A DNA stretch of 64,000 nucleotides from Gramella sp. Hel_I_59 (GCF_006714895.1 NZ_VFME01000001.1:2604001-2668000), one strand, 5' to 3'. Counted from the stretch's first letter, positions 1-12,243 are shown. Numbers and translations are program-made. Notes: generated by a model not told the origin, from the sequence alone.

Positions 1-1
1 G

Positions 2-1639
2 ATTTCCAGCCGTCTTCTAGCTGAAGGTCCTATAGTTAAAGATAAAGGAAGTTTTCTAGTTGGTGCAAGAAGTTCTTATGCTCATCTATTTCTGAAGTTA
101 ACAGACAATGACAACTCTGCTTATTTCTATGATCTGAACACCAAATTAAGTTATGAACTGGATGAAAGCAATAAGCTGCTTTTAAGTGGTTATTTTGGTC
201 GGGATGTTTTCAATATTAGTCAGAATTTTGAGAATACCTACGGGAATGCAGTAGTCAACCTGAGATGGAACCATGTATTTTCAGATAATATTTTCACAAA
301 TCTATCTGCAATTTATAGTGATTACTACTACGGACTAAATCTGAACTTTGTTGGATTTAACTGGGATAGCGGCATTAGAAATCTTAATCTCAAGTATGAT
401 TTCAACCATTATATTTCAGAGAATTTCGAGCTGAAGTACGGGATGCATAATACTTATTACAAGTTCAATCCCGGGGAAATAGAACCTATCGATGAAACTT
501 CGGGAATCAATTACTTCAAACTGAATGATAAATATGCTCTTGAAAATGCCTTTTACATTTCAGCTGAACATAAATTTTCAGAAAAGCTTTCCGCAGAATA
601 TGGAATGAGGCTGAGTAATTTTTTCAGATTGGGTCAGAATGAATTCAATACATACGCCAATGATGAACCAGTTGCGTACAATCCCAGAACTGGAATTTAT
701 AGTGAAGCTGATATTCTTGAAAGCAGAGATGTTTCGCGCGGAGAATCACTTGAAACTTTTACCAATTTTGAACCAAGACTGGCCATCGCCTATAATTTTG
801 CAGAGGACCAGTCTGTAAAAGTTTCTTATAACCGGATGGCTCAGTATTTACATTTAATTTCAAATACCAGCAGTCCCACTCCGTTAGATGTTTGGACTCC
901 TAGTGGCCCTTATGTAAAGCCACAACTACTGGATCAATATGCAGTAGGCTATTTCAGGAATTTTAATAATGGAGATTATAGCCTGGAAATTGAAAGCTTT
1001 TATAAGGATATTCAAAACAGAATAGATTACATAGATGGTGCGAATTTAATCGCCAACAATGCTATTGAGCGAGTAGTTCTTAACGGAGAAGCAAGAGCTT
1101 ACGGACTCGAACTACTGTTACGCAAGAACGAGGGACGATTCACAGGATGGCTGGCTTACACCCTATCGAGATCTGAGCAGAGAACGCCGGGCAGAAACTC
1201 TCAGGAAATAGGAATAAATAATGGTGACTGGTATAAGACGAATTTTGATAAGCCACATGACGTAACTATTACCGGTAGCTATGATCTAAACGAGAACTGG
1301 GATCTCAATGCTAATTTTATTTACCAGACCGGGCTAGCTACTACATTTCCGAATGCACAGTACGAATATGAAGATGTGAATATTCCTGTTTATGGTGCAA
1401 GAAATGAGGATAGACTTCCATCTTATCATCGTTTGGATCTTTCGGCAACCTATTATCCTAAAAAGAATAAGGGTCGAAAATTGCAAAGCTCATGGAATTT
1501 CGGAATTTATAATGTGTACAATCGCCAGAACGCTTATTCGATTACGTTCCGTGAAAATATGGATACTGGGAGAAATGAAGCTGTAAGACTAACGCTCTTC
1601 GGGATCATCCCATCGGTAACTTATAATTTTAAATTTTAG
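2..1639 (+). CDS. TonB-dependent outer membrane receptor, C-terminal part (5' end outside window)
   Basis: The reading frame is open from base 2, upstream of the first ATG at 443, so the gene enters from the left and only the last ~545 residues are seen. The opening residues (SSRLLAEGPIVKDKGSFLVG, then ARSSYAHLF) match the first barrel strands after the plug of Bacteroidota TonB-dependent receptors. Alternating aromatic strands follow, and the protein ends in YNFKF, the aromatic C-terminus expected of an outer-membrane beta-barrel recognised by Bam. The DUF4249 lipoprotein gene follows after 2 bases, so the two are co-transcribed; this receptor/lipoprotein pairing is common in the phylum. The substrate cannot be told from sequence. 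Confidence 0.9.
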   Translation: MSSRLLAEGPIVKDKGSFLVGARSSYAHLFLKLTDNDNSAYFYDLNTKLSYELDESNKLLLSGYFGRDVFNISQNFENTYGNAVVNLRWNHVFSDNIFTNLSAIYSDYYYGLNLNFVGFNWDSGIRNLNLKYDFNHYISENFELKYGMHNTYYKFNPGEIEPIDETSGINYFKLNDKYALENAFYISAEHKFSEKLSAEYGMRLSNFFRLGQNEFNTYANDEPVAYNPRTGIYSEADILESRDVSRGESLETFTNFEPRLAIAYNFAEDQSVKVSYNRMAQYLHLISNTSSPTPLDVWTPSGPYVKPQLLDQYAVGYFRNFNNGDYSLEIESFYKDIQNRIDYIDGANLIANNAIERVVLNGEARAYGLELLLRKNEGRFTGWLAYTLSRSEQRTPGRNSQEIGINNGDWYKTNFDKPHDVTITGSYDLNENWDLNANFIYQTGLATTFPNAQYEYEDVNIPVYGARNEDRLPSYHRLDLSATYYPKKNKGRKLQSSWNFGIYNVYNRQNAYSITFRENMDTGRNEAVRLTLFGIIPSVTYNFKF

Positions 1640-1641
1640 AA

Positions 1642-2451
1642 ATGAGATTCTATAAATCCTTTTTGACCGTAATTGCACTTCTGGGGTTCATCTCCTGCGA
1701 AGAAGTCGTAGATATCGACCTGGAAGAGTCTGAACCAAAATTAGTGGTGGAAGCTTCTATCATCTGGATTAAAGGAACAGATGGCAATCGTCAGGAAATT
1801 AGGTTAAGTACAACGAGTCCTTTCTATGAAGAAGAACTACGGCCAGTGACAAATGCTATAATAGCGGTCACTTCTGAAAATGGTAGTAGATATGAATTTA
1901 TTCATGATGAGAATGGCATATACTTAAACGAAGAATTTCAACCTATTCTTGATCTGGAATATGAACTCGAATTAAATTATAATGATCAGGTTTATACTGC
2001 AACCGAAAGTTTTGAGTCGGTCCCGGGGATAGATTATGTGGAGCAGTTAGATGGTGGTGGCTTTGCTGGGGATGAAATTGAGATAAAGGCGTTTTATACA
2101 GATCCGGCTAATCAGGAGAATTACTATTTATTCAAGTTTACAGATGATGACGTCTTTCTGGAATTATATGAAGATGAGTTTACAGATGGTAACCAGATCT
2201 TCGGATATTTTTCTAATGAAGATATTGAACAGGGTGATGTAATTTCCATACAAATGGAAGGTATAAGCAGAGAATATTATGATTATATGTTTGTACTGAG
2301 ATCACAAGTTGGCACGAACCAGGGAGGACCGTTTGAAACAATGCCAGCCGTAGTAAGAGGTAATATTGTAAATGAAACAAACCAGGATAACTTCCCATTT
2401 GGTTATTTCAGGCTTTCTGAATCAGATTCAATAACCTATACCGTCGAATAA
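1642..2451 (+). CDS. DUF4249-type lipoprotein, partner of the TonB receptor
   Basis: This is a 269-residue protein with a lipoprotein signal: hydrophobic residues 6-18 followed by the lipobox GFISC with Cys19, then acidic residues (EEVVDIDLEE) that fit the flavobacterial lipoprotein export signal. The motif PKLVVEASI just after the signal and the beta-rich remainder match the DUF4249 family, which is regularly encoded next to TonB-dependent receptors. It probably sits on the outer membrane and helps the receptor, but its role is not established. The stop codon overlaps the next start by one base (TAATG), indicating translational coupling. Confidence 0.85.
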   Translation: MRFYKSFLTVIALLGFISCEEVVDIDLEESEPKLVVEASIIWIKGTDGNRQEIRLSTTSPFYEEELRPVTNAIIAVTSENGSRYEFIHDENGIYLNEEFQPILDLEYELELNYNDQVYTATESFESVPGIDYVEQLDGGGFAGDEIEIKAFYTDPANQENYYLFKFTDDDVFLELYEDEFTDGNQIFGYFSNEDIEQGDVISIQMEGISREYYDYMFVLRSQVGTNQGGPFETMPAVVRGNIVNETNQDNFPFGYFRLSESDSITYTVE

Positions 2452-2681
2452 TGAAGCATACAGATAAAAAGACCTTATCAAAAGGAGTGAAATATCTCGC
2501 AGGGTCCTTACCACTAGTTATGATTGGACCTTCGGTGTTGTATAATGCTTTTAATAACCAGCATCATCCCTGGTATATTCCTGTCCTGATTTTTGGTATC
2601 ATTGCAACCTTTGCTGCGATCTTTCTAATGTTTAAGGGTATTATGACCATGGTTAATTCTTTCTTCGGAAAACGCTCCTAA
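2451..2681 (+). CDS. Small two-helix inner membrane protein (DUF6095-like)
   Basis: This 76-residue protein has a charged N-terminus (KHTDKKTLSKGVK), a first membrane segment at about residues 14-33 containing the IGPSVLYNAF stretch, a short NNQHHPWYIP turn, and a second membrane segment at about 42-64. The pattern resembles the small flavobacterial family I know as DUF6095. Its function is unknown. It overlaps the lipoprotein stop by one base and closes the receptor operon; no gene follows on this strand until 9484. Confidence 0.7.
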   Translation: MKHTDKKTLSKGVKYLAGSLPLVMIGPSVLYNAFNNQHHPWYIPVLIFGIIATFAAIFLMFKGIMTMVNSFFGKRS

Positions 2682-3320
2682 ATTATATTCCAATTCCTGG
2701 CAGTTTAATACACGATCTGATTAATTTCAGTTGGTAGTCAGAAAAGTCAGCTCAACTAAACTGGATTTGATTGATATTCTTCGGAAAAGAGTATAGTTAA
2801 ACTTTATGCTTCGGATCCAGATCCCGTAAACTAATTTATTGATGATTCAATAAACAAAGTAATTATAGATTCCATCTACAAGCACTTCGTTTTAAAACGA
2901 GGTTTTTTCAGTTAACATTTGATCATTCTGATCACCTGTAAATTCCTGTTCTGATATTAGCAAATACAGCCCTACGATTTAGTTACAATTATGATTATCA
3001 TATATTAAAATAACTTACGTCCGTGTTGAAATCCGAATTATACCATACTCGGATTCATCCCGGATGAAAGTCTGTTTCTATATAGTAGCACCAAAGATTA
3101 GCCAGAATAATTATTCGGATCCGTTTTGATATTCAAGGCTGGAAGAAGTGAAAATGCGGGTTACCAAAGGTTAGGTTATTCGGAAGTAAGGTAGTAAAGA
3201 TAGTAACAGACACCAATTATGTTTACTGATTGAAGTCATTACAGGTTTTCTGACACCAAGTAACATGGTTTTCGATAGTAATTAACGGCAAAAGCTATTC
3301 ACTCCTTGACTTTATGGCAT
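2682..3320. other. Gene-free region between receptor operon and rRNA operon
   Basis: About 640 bases with no convincing reading frame on either strand. It contains one hairpin with a T-run (listed separately) about 200 bases after the last gene. The rest is AT-rich with scattered short inverted repeats, and I see no tRNA, promoter or repeat family in it. It separates two transcription units that converge here: the receptor operon from the left and the rRNA operon from the right. Confidence 0.6.
2885..2908 (+). terminator. Candidate intrinsic terminator of the receptor operon
   Basis: A nine-pair self-complementary stem centred on CGTTTTAAAACG (2885-2902, one G-T pair) is followed directly by six T residues. 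It lies about 200 bases downstream of the last receptor-operon gene, which is farther than usual, so assignment to that operon is likely but not certain. Confidence 0.55.
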
Positions 3321-3353
3321 AAAAAAACCCTTCATCGATATGATGAAGGGTTC
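3321..3353 (-). terminator. rRNA operon terminator
   Basis: The stem ACCCTTCATC / GATGAAGGGT closes a short loop, and on the minus strand it is followed by seven T residues (the A-run at 3321-3327). It lies about 10 bases past the 3' end of 5S rRNA, as expected for the end of the ribosomal transcript. Confidence 0.85.
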
Positions 3354-3361
3354 TTAAGAAG

Positions 3362-3467
<106 letters not shown>

Positions 3468-3527
3468 TAAAAGGTAAGTTATAAGCTTCGAGCTTAAAAC
3501 TGTTCTGATTTCTCAGAACTAATATCG

Positions 3528-3549
3528 TTGACATAATTAAAGAAACAAA
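3528..3549 (-). other. 3' arm of the 23S processing stem
   Basis: GTTGACATAATTAAAGAAAC on the plus strand is the inverse complement, with two small differences, of the segment at 6564-6585 upstream of 23S. In the precursor RNA the two would pair and enclose 23S, the classic arrangement for RNase III processing. The pairing is seen in the sequence; cleavage there is inferred. Confidence 0.55.
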
Positions 3550-3594
3550 AAAGTTACAAGTACCTGTACTACACTTATAAAATAAGCATTTGGC

Positions 3595-3622
3595 GGCTCT
3601 GAGGTTTTGCGGCCTCAGAGCC
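3595..3622 (-). other. Perfect 10-bp hairpin in the 23S-5S spacer
   Basis: GGCTCTGAGG at 3595-3604 pairs without mismatch with CCTCAGAGCC at 3613-3622 around an 8-base loop, immediately 3' of mature 23S. It is GC-rich in an AT-rich spacer. It could guide 3' processing of 23S or be a small mobile palindrome; the sequence does not decide. Confidence 0.6.
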
Positions 3623-3629
3623 ATCGCGC

Positions 3630-6472
<2,843 letters not shown>

Positions 6473-6563
6473 TGCTCTAATCTATTCTAACTTGCGCTAG
6501 AACAGAAGTATTATAATGTATTACTTATATTAAATATTTCTATCTAATAGTGTTCTCGTATTC

Positions 6564-6590
6564 TTTGTTTCTTCAATATGTCAATGAACT
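6564..6590 (-). other. 5' arm of 23S processing stem overlapping a boxA-like motif
   Basis: Minus-strand AGTTCATTGACA (6579-6590) resembles the E. coli antitermination element TGCTCTTTAACA at 8 of 12 positions. Nearly the same 12 bases occur upstream of 16S at 8713-8724. The adjoining ATTGACATATTGAAGAAAC (6564-6585) is complementary to 3528-3549 beyond 23S. A boxA copy ahead of both 16S and 23S is also how E. coli rRNA operons are built. Binding of NusB/S10 here is inferred. Confidence 0.5.
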
Positions 6591-6693
6591 TTTTTCCCGT
6601 AATAACGATAGAGTCTCGATGATCTTACAAACTAAAAACATATGTTTCCTGGTTGTTTGTAAAAACTATAACCCTCTCTATCTCTAGGAATTG

Positions 6694-6767
6694 TGGAGAA
6701 TATCGGAGTCGAACCGATGACCTCCTGCGTGCAAGGCAGGCGCTCTAGCCAGCTGAGCTAATCCCCC
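6694..6767 (-). tRNA. tRNA-Ala (UGC)
   Basis: A 74-base cloverleaf on the minus strand. The acceptor GGGGGAT pairs with ATTCTCC (two G-U pairs), TAGCTC is at positions 8-13, the anticodon loop CTTGCACG carries anticodon TGC, the T-arm contains GGTTCGACTCC, and the discriminator is A. No CCA is encoded. It lies in the 16S-23S spacer, as usual for bacterial operons. Confidence 0.97.
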
Positions 6768-6889
6768 ATTATTTTAGTATCCAGCTAACCAGTTATTAGT
6801 TAACAGTACTTATAACGGCTACTCAACCTCTAAAATTTCCTTTCAATGTTTCAAATGAACTTATAAACCTGATGGCTTACTCTCTCAAG

Positions 6890-6963
6890 TAGTCTCAGGC
6901 AGACTCGAACTGCCGACCTCTACATTATCAGTGTAGCGCTCTAACCAGCTGAGCTATGAGACT
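6890..6963 (-). tRNA. tRNA-Ile (GAU)
   Basis: A 74-base cloverleaf on the minus strand. The acceptor AGTCTCA pairs fully with TGAGACT, TAGCTC is at positions 8-13, the anticodon stem CTACA/TGTAG encloses a loop with anticodon GAT, the T-arm GGCAG/CTGCC is intact, and the discriminator is A. No CCA is encoded. It lies between 16S and tRNA-Ala. Confidence 0.97.
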
Positions 6964-6984
6964 GTCCATAATAATCGAATTGAC

Positions 6985-6998
6985 ATAAGAATCAAGAC
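6985..6998 (-). other. 3' arm of the 16S processing stem
   Basis: ATAAGAATCAAGAC (plus strand) matches the inverse complement of 8651-8664 upstream of 16S at 13 of 14 positions. The two would pair in the precursor and enclose 16S, as in the standard RNase III processing stalk. Confidence 0.55.
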
Positions 6999-7062
6999 CA
7001 AATTGGTCTAGCTGAACTTCCCTTTACTAATTGTCGCTTGTGTCTTAAAGACACAAAGCTCT

Positions 7063-8594
<1,532 letters not shown>

Positions 8595-8650
8595 TAAATC
8601 TTAAATATATTCAACAACTACTAAAGAAATTGCTCAGTATGACTTTTCTA

Positions 8651-8664
8651 GTCTTAATTCTTAT
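8651..8664 (-). other. 5' arm of the 16S processing stem
   Basis: GTCTTAATTCTTAT is the partner of 6985-6998 on the far side of 16S (13 of 14 complementary). It lies in the leader between the boxA-like motif and mature 16S. Confidence 0.55.
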
Positions 8665-8712
8665 ACACTTGATTCTATCTCCTAAAAGATAAAACCCTTT
8701 GTCAATTCAATA

Positions 8713-8724
8713 TATCAATGAACT
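8713..8724 (-). promoter_or_regulatory. boxA-like antitermination motif in the 16S leader
   Basis: Minus-strand AGTTCATTGATA is nearly the same as the motif ahead of 23S (AGTTCATTGACA) and similar to E. coli boxA. It lies about 120 bases before mature 16S and downstream of all four promoters, so every rRNA transcript would carry it. The function is inferred from position and similarity. Confidence 0.45.
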
Positions 8725-8849
8725 TAATTGGTCTCCCAATCTGTCTTGTTAAAACCTAAGGAATCGAACCTTATTCTATCACCCCATCCGGTGGTTTTCA
8801 GTAATTTCAGTCTGTAATTTTTGAACGTTTGCTTGCTCTCAAAGCGGGT

Positions 8850-8883
8850 GCAAATATACAACGCTTTTTCTTTATCAACCAAA
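8850..8883 (-). promoter_or_regulatory. rRNA promoter unit 1 (nearest 16S)
   Basis: On the minus strand TTTG (8880-8883), 21 bases, then TATATTTGC (8850-8858) matches the Bacteroidota housekeeping promoter. An A/T tract lies upstream of the TTTG and resembles an UP element. Downstream is the shared CCGCTTTGAGAGCAAG segment, but here its hairpin is degenerate compared with units 2-4. Confidence 0.75.
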
Positions 8884-8960
8884 ACTTTTTTAATAAAATT
8901 TTTAGTTTCTTTTTCTAAAGCTTTCCTACCTTTAAAACCTGCCAACCTTCTTATGAACGT

Positions 8961-9015
8961 CGCTTCGTTTTCAAAGCGGGTGCAAATATAAAACTAGTTT
9001 TGCTCTCCAGCCAAA
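8961..9015 (-). promoter_or_regulatory. rRNA promoter unit 2 with 5'-end hairpin
   Basis: TTTG (9012-9015), 21 bases, TATATTTGC (8982-8990) on the minus strand. At the predicted transcript start lies CGCTTTG-AAAA-CGAAGCG (8961-8978), a seven-pair stem with a four-base loop. A GTTC-containing boxA-like stretch follows at 8948-8959. An A/T-rich tract precedes the TTTG. The unit starts 132 bases from unit 1. Confidence 0.75.
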
Positions 9016-9097
9016 TAAAATTTAAAGAAATTTAATTTTTATTTTTTTGCCTTAGACCAACTATAGCCTACCCTTTACATACCTTTCAGTGAACTTA

Positions 9098-9152
9098 CGC
9101 CTTGCTCTCAAAGCGGCTGCAAATATACACTAACTTTTTCCTTTCTACCAAA
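9098..9152 (-). promoter_or_regulatory. rRNA promoter unit 3 with 5'-end hairpin
   Basis: TTTG (9149-9152), 21 bases, TATATTTGC (9119-9127) on the minus strand. The start-site hairpin is CGCTTTG-AGAG-CAAGGCG (9098-9115), whose 3' arm differs from unit 2 but still pairs. It is followed by AGTTCACTGAAA (9084-9095), a good boxA-like match. An A/T tract built on TAAATTTTA precedes it. It lies 137 bases from unit 2. Confidence 0.75.
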
Positions 9153-9234
9153 CTAAAATTTAATAAATTTTAATTTAATTTTCTAAAGCCAGATCCTTTC
9201 ACATCACCCACCATCACTACTCTCAACGAACATA

Positions 9235-9287
9235 CGCCTTGCTCCCAAAGCGGCTGCAAATATACACCCCAATTTTAATTACACAAT
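9235..9287 (-). promoter_or_regulatory. rRNA promoter unit 4 (farthest from 16S)
   Basis: ATTG (9284-9287), 19 bases, TATATTTGC (9256-9264) on the minus strand. The hairpin CGCTTTG-GGAG-CAAGGCG is at 9235-9252, followed by TGTTCGTTGAGA (9221-9232). The -33 box is slightly different (ATTG) and the spacer is 19 rather than 21. It lies 137 bases from unit 3 and is divergent from the thrS promoter. Confidence 0.7.
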
Positions 9288-9429
9288 GACTTTCTCAAGA
9301 AAAATATAAAATAAATACAAGATTTATTATAAGTGGTTGAACTTCAGAATTATCAAAGTCTAAATAATTTCATAATGTATTTCCGAAGAGATAATCAACA
9401 CCTATATATAGTATATAGGTAAGTATGTA

Positions 9430-9461
9430 TTGTGCAACCAAACTCAACACCTTATCTTTGC
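9430..9461 (+). promoter_or_regulatory. thrS promoter
   Basis: TTG (9430-9432), 20 bases, TATCTTTGC (9453-9461) is a near-consensus Bacteroidota promoter. Transcription would begin near 9468, leaving only about 16 bases before ATG 9484, and about 7 before the other candidate ATG at 9475. The message is therefore almost leaderless. It probably drives thrS-infC-rpmI-rplT. Confidence 0.75.
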
Positions 9462-9483
9462 GACTTCGTAAAACATGTATATA

Positions 9484-11430
9484 ATGATCAAGATCACTCT
9501 GCCAGACGGAAGTATTAAAGAGTTTGAAAATGGCACTACTCCAATGGATGTAGCCAGAAGTATAAGCGAAGGACTTGCCAGGAATGTTATTTCTGCAAAG
9601 TTCAATAATGAAACTGTAGAAACCACAACACCTTTAAATACCGATGGCGATCTTGTTCTTTTCACCTGGTCCAATGATGAAGGTAAAAAAGCTTTCTGGC
9701 ATTCATCTTCTCACGTAATGGCTCAGGCTATTCAGGATCTCTACCCGGGAGCAAAGCTTACTATAGGACCAGCGATTGATAGAGGCTTCTATTATGATGT
9801 AGACTTCGGAGAGAAAAAGATCTCAGAAAATGATTTCAAGAAGATCGAAGATCGTATGCTGGAAATTTCCCGCGGTAAACATGATTTTGCACTGCGTTCA
9901 GTTTCTAAAGCTGATGCGCTGGAGTTCTATAAGAAGGAGAACAATCCTTTTAAGGTAGAGCTTATCGAAAATCTTACTGATGGTGAAATCACCTTCTGTG
10001 ATCACGATACTTTCACAGACCTTTGCCGCGGTGGTCATATTCCAAATACAGGAATCATCAAAGCAGTAAAATTAATGAGTGTTGCTGGCGCATACTGGAG
10101 AGGTGATGAAACTAATCCTCAATTAACCAGAGTATATGGTATATCATTTCCGAAGCAAAAAGAATTAAAAGAATATCTGGCTCTATTGGAAGAAGCCAAG
10201 AAAAGAGATCATAGAAAATTAGGGAAGGAACTGGAGCTATTCACTTTTTCACAAAAAGTTGGACAGGGATTACCATTATGGCTTCCGAAAGGTGCAGCTC
10301 TCAGAGAGAGACTTGAGAATTTCCTAAAGAAAGCTCAGAAGAAAGCAGGCTATGAAATGGTCGTAAGTCCGCATATTGGTCATAAGGAACTCTATGTAAC
10401 TTCTGGTCATTATGCTAAATATGGGGAAGATAGCTTTCAGCCGATAACGACTCCTAATGAAGGAGAGGAATTTCTACTGAAGCCTATGAACTGTCCGCAT
10501 CATTGTGAAATGTATAATGCGAGTTCCTGGAGTTATCGTGACCTTCCGAAGAGATTTGCGGAGTTTGGTACTGTATATAGGTATGAGCAAAGTGGAGAAT
10601 TGCATGGTTTAACCAGAGTTAGAGGTTTTACTCAGGATGACGCCCATATATTCTGTATGCCGGAGCAGCTGGATGAAGAATTTAAAAAAGTAATTGACCT
10701 TACCTTATATGTATTCTCATCCTTGGGCTTTGATGACTTTACTGCCCAGGTGTCTTTAAGGGATCCTGAAAAGAAAGATAAGTATATAGGATCTGATGAT
10801 GTTTGGGAAAAAGCCGAGTCGGCCATTTTAAGTGCTGCAGAAGAAAAAGGTCTTAATTATGTGATCGAAAAAGGAGAAGCAGCTTTCTACGGACCAAAAC
10901 TTGACTTTATGGTTAAGGATGCACTGGGAAGAAGCTGGCAACTTGGAACCATCCAGGTAGACTACAATCTGCCAGAGCGCTTTGACCTGACATATAAAGG
11001 AAGTGACAATGAGTCACATCGACCAGTCATGATTCACCGTGCTCCTTTTGGAAGTATGGAGAGATTTATTGCTATTCTTCTGGAACATACAGGTGGTAAT
11101 TTCCCACTGTGGTTAATGCCGGAACAGGCTATTATTCTCTCACTCAGCGAGAAATATGAAAATTACTCACAAAAAGTTTTAAATTTACTTGAAAATCACG
11201 AAATTCGCGCCCTTGTAGACAATAGAAACGAAACCATCGGGAAGAAGATTCGGGAAGCCGAAGTAAACAAATTCCCGTATATGTTGATTGTCGGCGAGCA
11301 GGAAGCCAAAGATGGTACGATTTCTGTTCGTAAGCATAGTGAAGGAGATTTGGGAACGATGAATATCGATGATTTTGCAGATTTGATTAATACAGAAATC
11401 AGTAGTACCTTAAAGCCTTTCAAAACATAA
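9484..11430 (+). CDS. thrS: Threonyl-tRNA synthetase
   Basis: This enzyme charges tRNA-Thr in the cytoplasm. It has a TGS domain (residues 1-60), an editing domain with the HSSSH motif at 73-77 and the conserved [10 protein letters not shown] segment, a class II core with motif 2 ([17 protein letters not shown]) and motif 3 ([13 protein letters not shown]), and a C-terminal anticodon domain. The catalytic zinc ligands are kept (Cys in [13 protein letters not shown], plus the two core His). I start at ATG 9484 (MIKITLPDG, the usual family start); ATG 9475 would add three residues and lies very close to the predicted transcript start. The 648-residue length is normal. It is followed by infC, a conserved gene order. 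Confidence 0.97.
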   Translation: MIKITLPDGSIKEFENGTTPMDVARSISEGLARNVISAKFNNETVETTTPLNTDGDLVLFTWSNDEGKKAFWHSSSHVMAQAIQDLYPGAKLTIGPAIDRGFYYDVDFGEKKISENDFKKIEDRMLEISRGKHDFALRSVSKADALEFYKKENNPFKVELIENLTDGEITFCDHDTFTDLCRGGHIPNTGIIKAVKLMSVAGAYWRGDETNPQLTRVYGISFPKQKELKEYLALLEEAKKRDHRKLGKELELFTFSQKVGQGLPLWLPKGAALRERLENFLKKAQKKAGYEMVVSPHIGHKELYVTSGHYAKYGEDSFQPITTPNEGEEFLLKPMNCPHHCEMYNASSWSYRDLPKRFAEFGTVYRYEQSGELHGLTRVRGFTQDDAHIFCMPEQLDEEFKKVIDLTLYVFSSLGFDDFTAQVSLRDPEKKDKYIGSDDVWEKAESAILSAAEEKGLNYVIEKGEAAFYGPKLDFMVKDALGRSWQLGTIQVDYNLPERFDLTYKGSDNESHRPVMIHRAPFGSMERFIAILLEHTGGNFPLWLMPEQAIILSLSEKYENYSQKVLNLLENHEIRALVDNRNETIGKKIREAEVNKFPYMLIVGEQEAKDGTISVRKHSEGDLGTMNIDDFADLINTEISSTLKPFKT

Positions 11431-11451
11431 GTTTAATTAAAATTTTAAGCC

Positions 11452-12009
11452 ATAGCTATACGTAGAAAAAAACCGAACAGGTTCGGTCGACAAAAAGAAG
11501 AGCAGCACCGAATCAACGAGAAAATCAGAGCAGACGAAGTACGCCTGGTTGGTGATAACGTAGAGATGGATGTATATCCTGTAAAGAAAGCTCTTGCAAT
11601 TGCAGAGGAACAGGGTCTTGATCTAGTAGAGATCTCTCCGAATGCAAAACCACCAGTGGTAAAAGTAATGGACTATAAAAAGTTTCTTTATGAACAAAAG
11701 AAACGTGAAAAGGCCATGAAAGCTAAAGCCAGTAAGGTAGTCGTTAAAGAAATTCGATTTGGTCCCAATACAGATGATCATGATTACGAATTTAAGAAAC
11801 GTAATGCAGAGAAATTCTTGAAAGACGGTGCAAAGCTAAAGGCTTTTGTATTTTTCAAAGGACGATCTATCGTGTTCAAGGATAAAGGAGAAATTCTTCT
11901 TCTTAGACTTGCACAGGATCTTGAGGAACTTGGAAAGGTAGAACAGATGCCAAAACTTGAAGGAAAGAGAATGACAATGTTTCTCTCTCCTACCAAGAAA
12001 TCGAAATAA
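11452..12009 (+). CDS. infC: Translation initiation factor IF-3 (AUA start codon)
   Basis: IF-3 binds the 30S subunit and rejects non-canonical start codons. The frame is open upstream of ATG 11566: it continues to a stop at 11446-11448, and ATA at 11452 begins (M)[20 protein letters not shown], the standard flavobacterial IF-3 N-terminus. Starting at 11452 gives 185 residues, the normal length; starting at 11566 would delete much of the N-domain. E. coli infC starts with AUU, and IF-3 represses its own synthesis by discriminating against it, so an AUA start fits the same control. A hairpin (ACCGAAC-AG-GTTCGGT, 11472-11487) lies 17 bases past the start codon. The C-domain is complete ([10 protein letters not shown]). 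Confidence 0.93.
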   Translation: MAIRRKKPNRFGRQKEEQHRINEKIRADEVRLVGDNVEMDVYPVKKALAIAEEQGLDLVEISPNAKPPVVKVMDYKKFLYEQKKREKAMKAKASKVVVKEIRFGPNTDDHDYEFKKRNAEKFLKDGAKLKAFVFFKGRSIVFKDKGEILLLRLAQDLEELGKVEQMPKLEGKRMTMFLSPTKKSK

Positions 12010-12045
12010 GAGAATAAGAGAGTTAATTATAAAAAGAGGACAGTA

Positions 12046-12243
12046 ATGCCTAAGATGAAAACTAAATCCAGTGCCAAGAAGCGTTTCAAGCTAACCGGTA
12101 CAGGTAAGATTAAAAGAAAGCACGCGTTTAAGAGTCATATCTTAACAAAGAAGTCTAAGAAACGTAAGCTAGCCTTAACTCACAGTACTTTGGTACATGA
12201 TGCAGATAAGCAAAATATCAAACTTCAATTACGTTTAAAGTAA
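12046..12243 (+). CDS. rpmI: 50S ribosomal protein L35
   Basis: A 65-residue, very basic protein with the L35 signature [20 protein letters not shown] and the [11 protein letters not shown] segment. It is a structural component of the large ribosomal subunit. It lies 36 bases after infC and has a purine-rich GAGGA-like stretch ahead of its ATG, uncommon in a phylum that rarely uses Shine-Dalgarno pairing. Length and context are normal. Confidence 0.97.
   Translation: MPKMKTKSSAKKRFKLTGTGKIKRKHAFKSHILTKKSKKRKLALTHSTLVHDADKQNIKLQLRLK

Larger units (their letters stand above)
8595..9429. other. rRNA leader and promoter region, no protein gene
   Basis: About 830 bases between mature 16S and the thrS promoter. 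They are filled by four promoter units repeated every 132-137 bases and the 16S leader. A 73-codon open frame across 8724-8945 is an accident of this repeat region: it overlaps a promoter, has no partner and resembles no protein I know. Confidence 0.8.

Noticed and set aside
8724..8945. 73-codon minus-strand open frame upstream of 16S
   Set aside because: It overlaps an rRNA promoter unit and the boxA-like motif; its N-terminal and C-terminal parts are translations of the repeats.
8831..9287. Regular repeats that might be taken for a CRISPR array
   Set aside because: Units are 132-137 bases apart, imperfect, and each is a promoter with an A/T tract; no cas genes are present.
11566..12009. 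IF-3 starting at ATG 11566
   Set aside because: The frame and IF-3 similarity extend upstream to ATA 11452, and starting at 11566 would remove an essential part of the N-domain.
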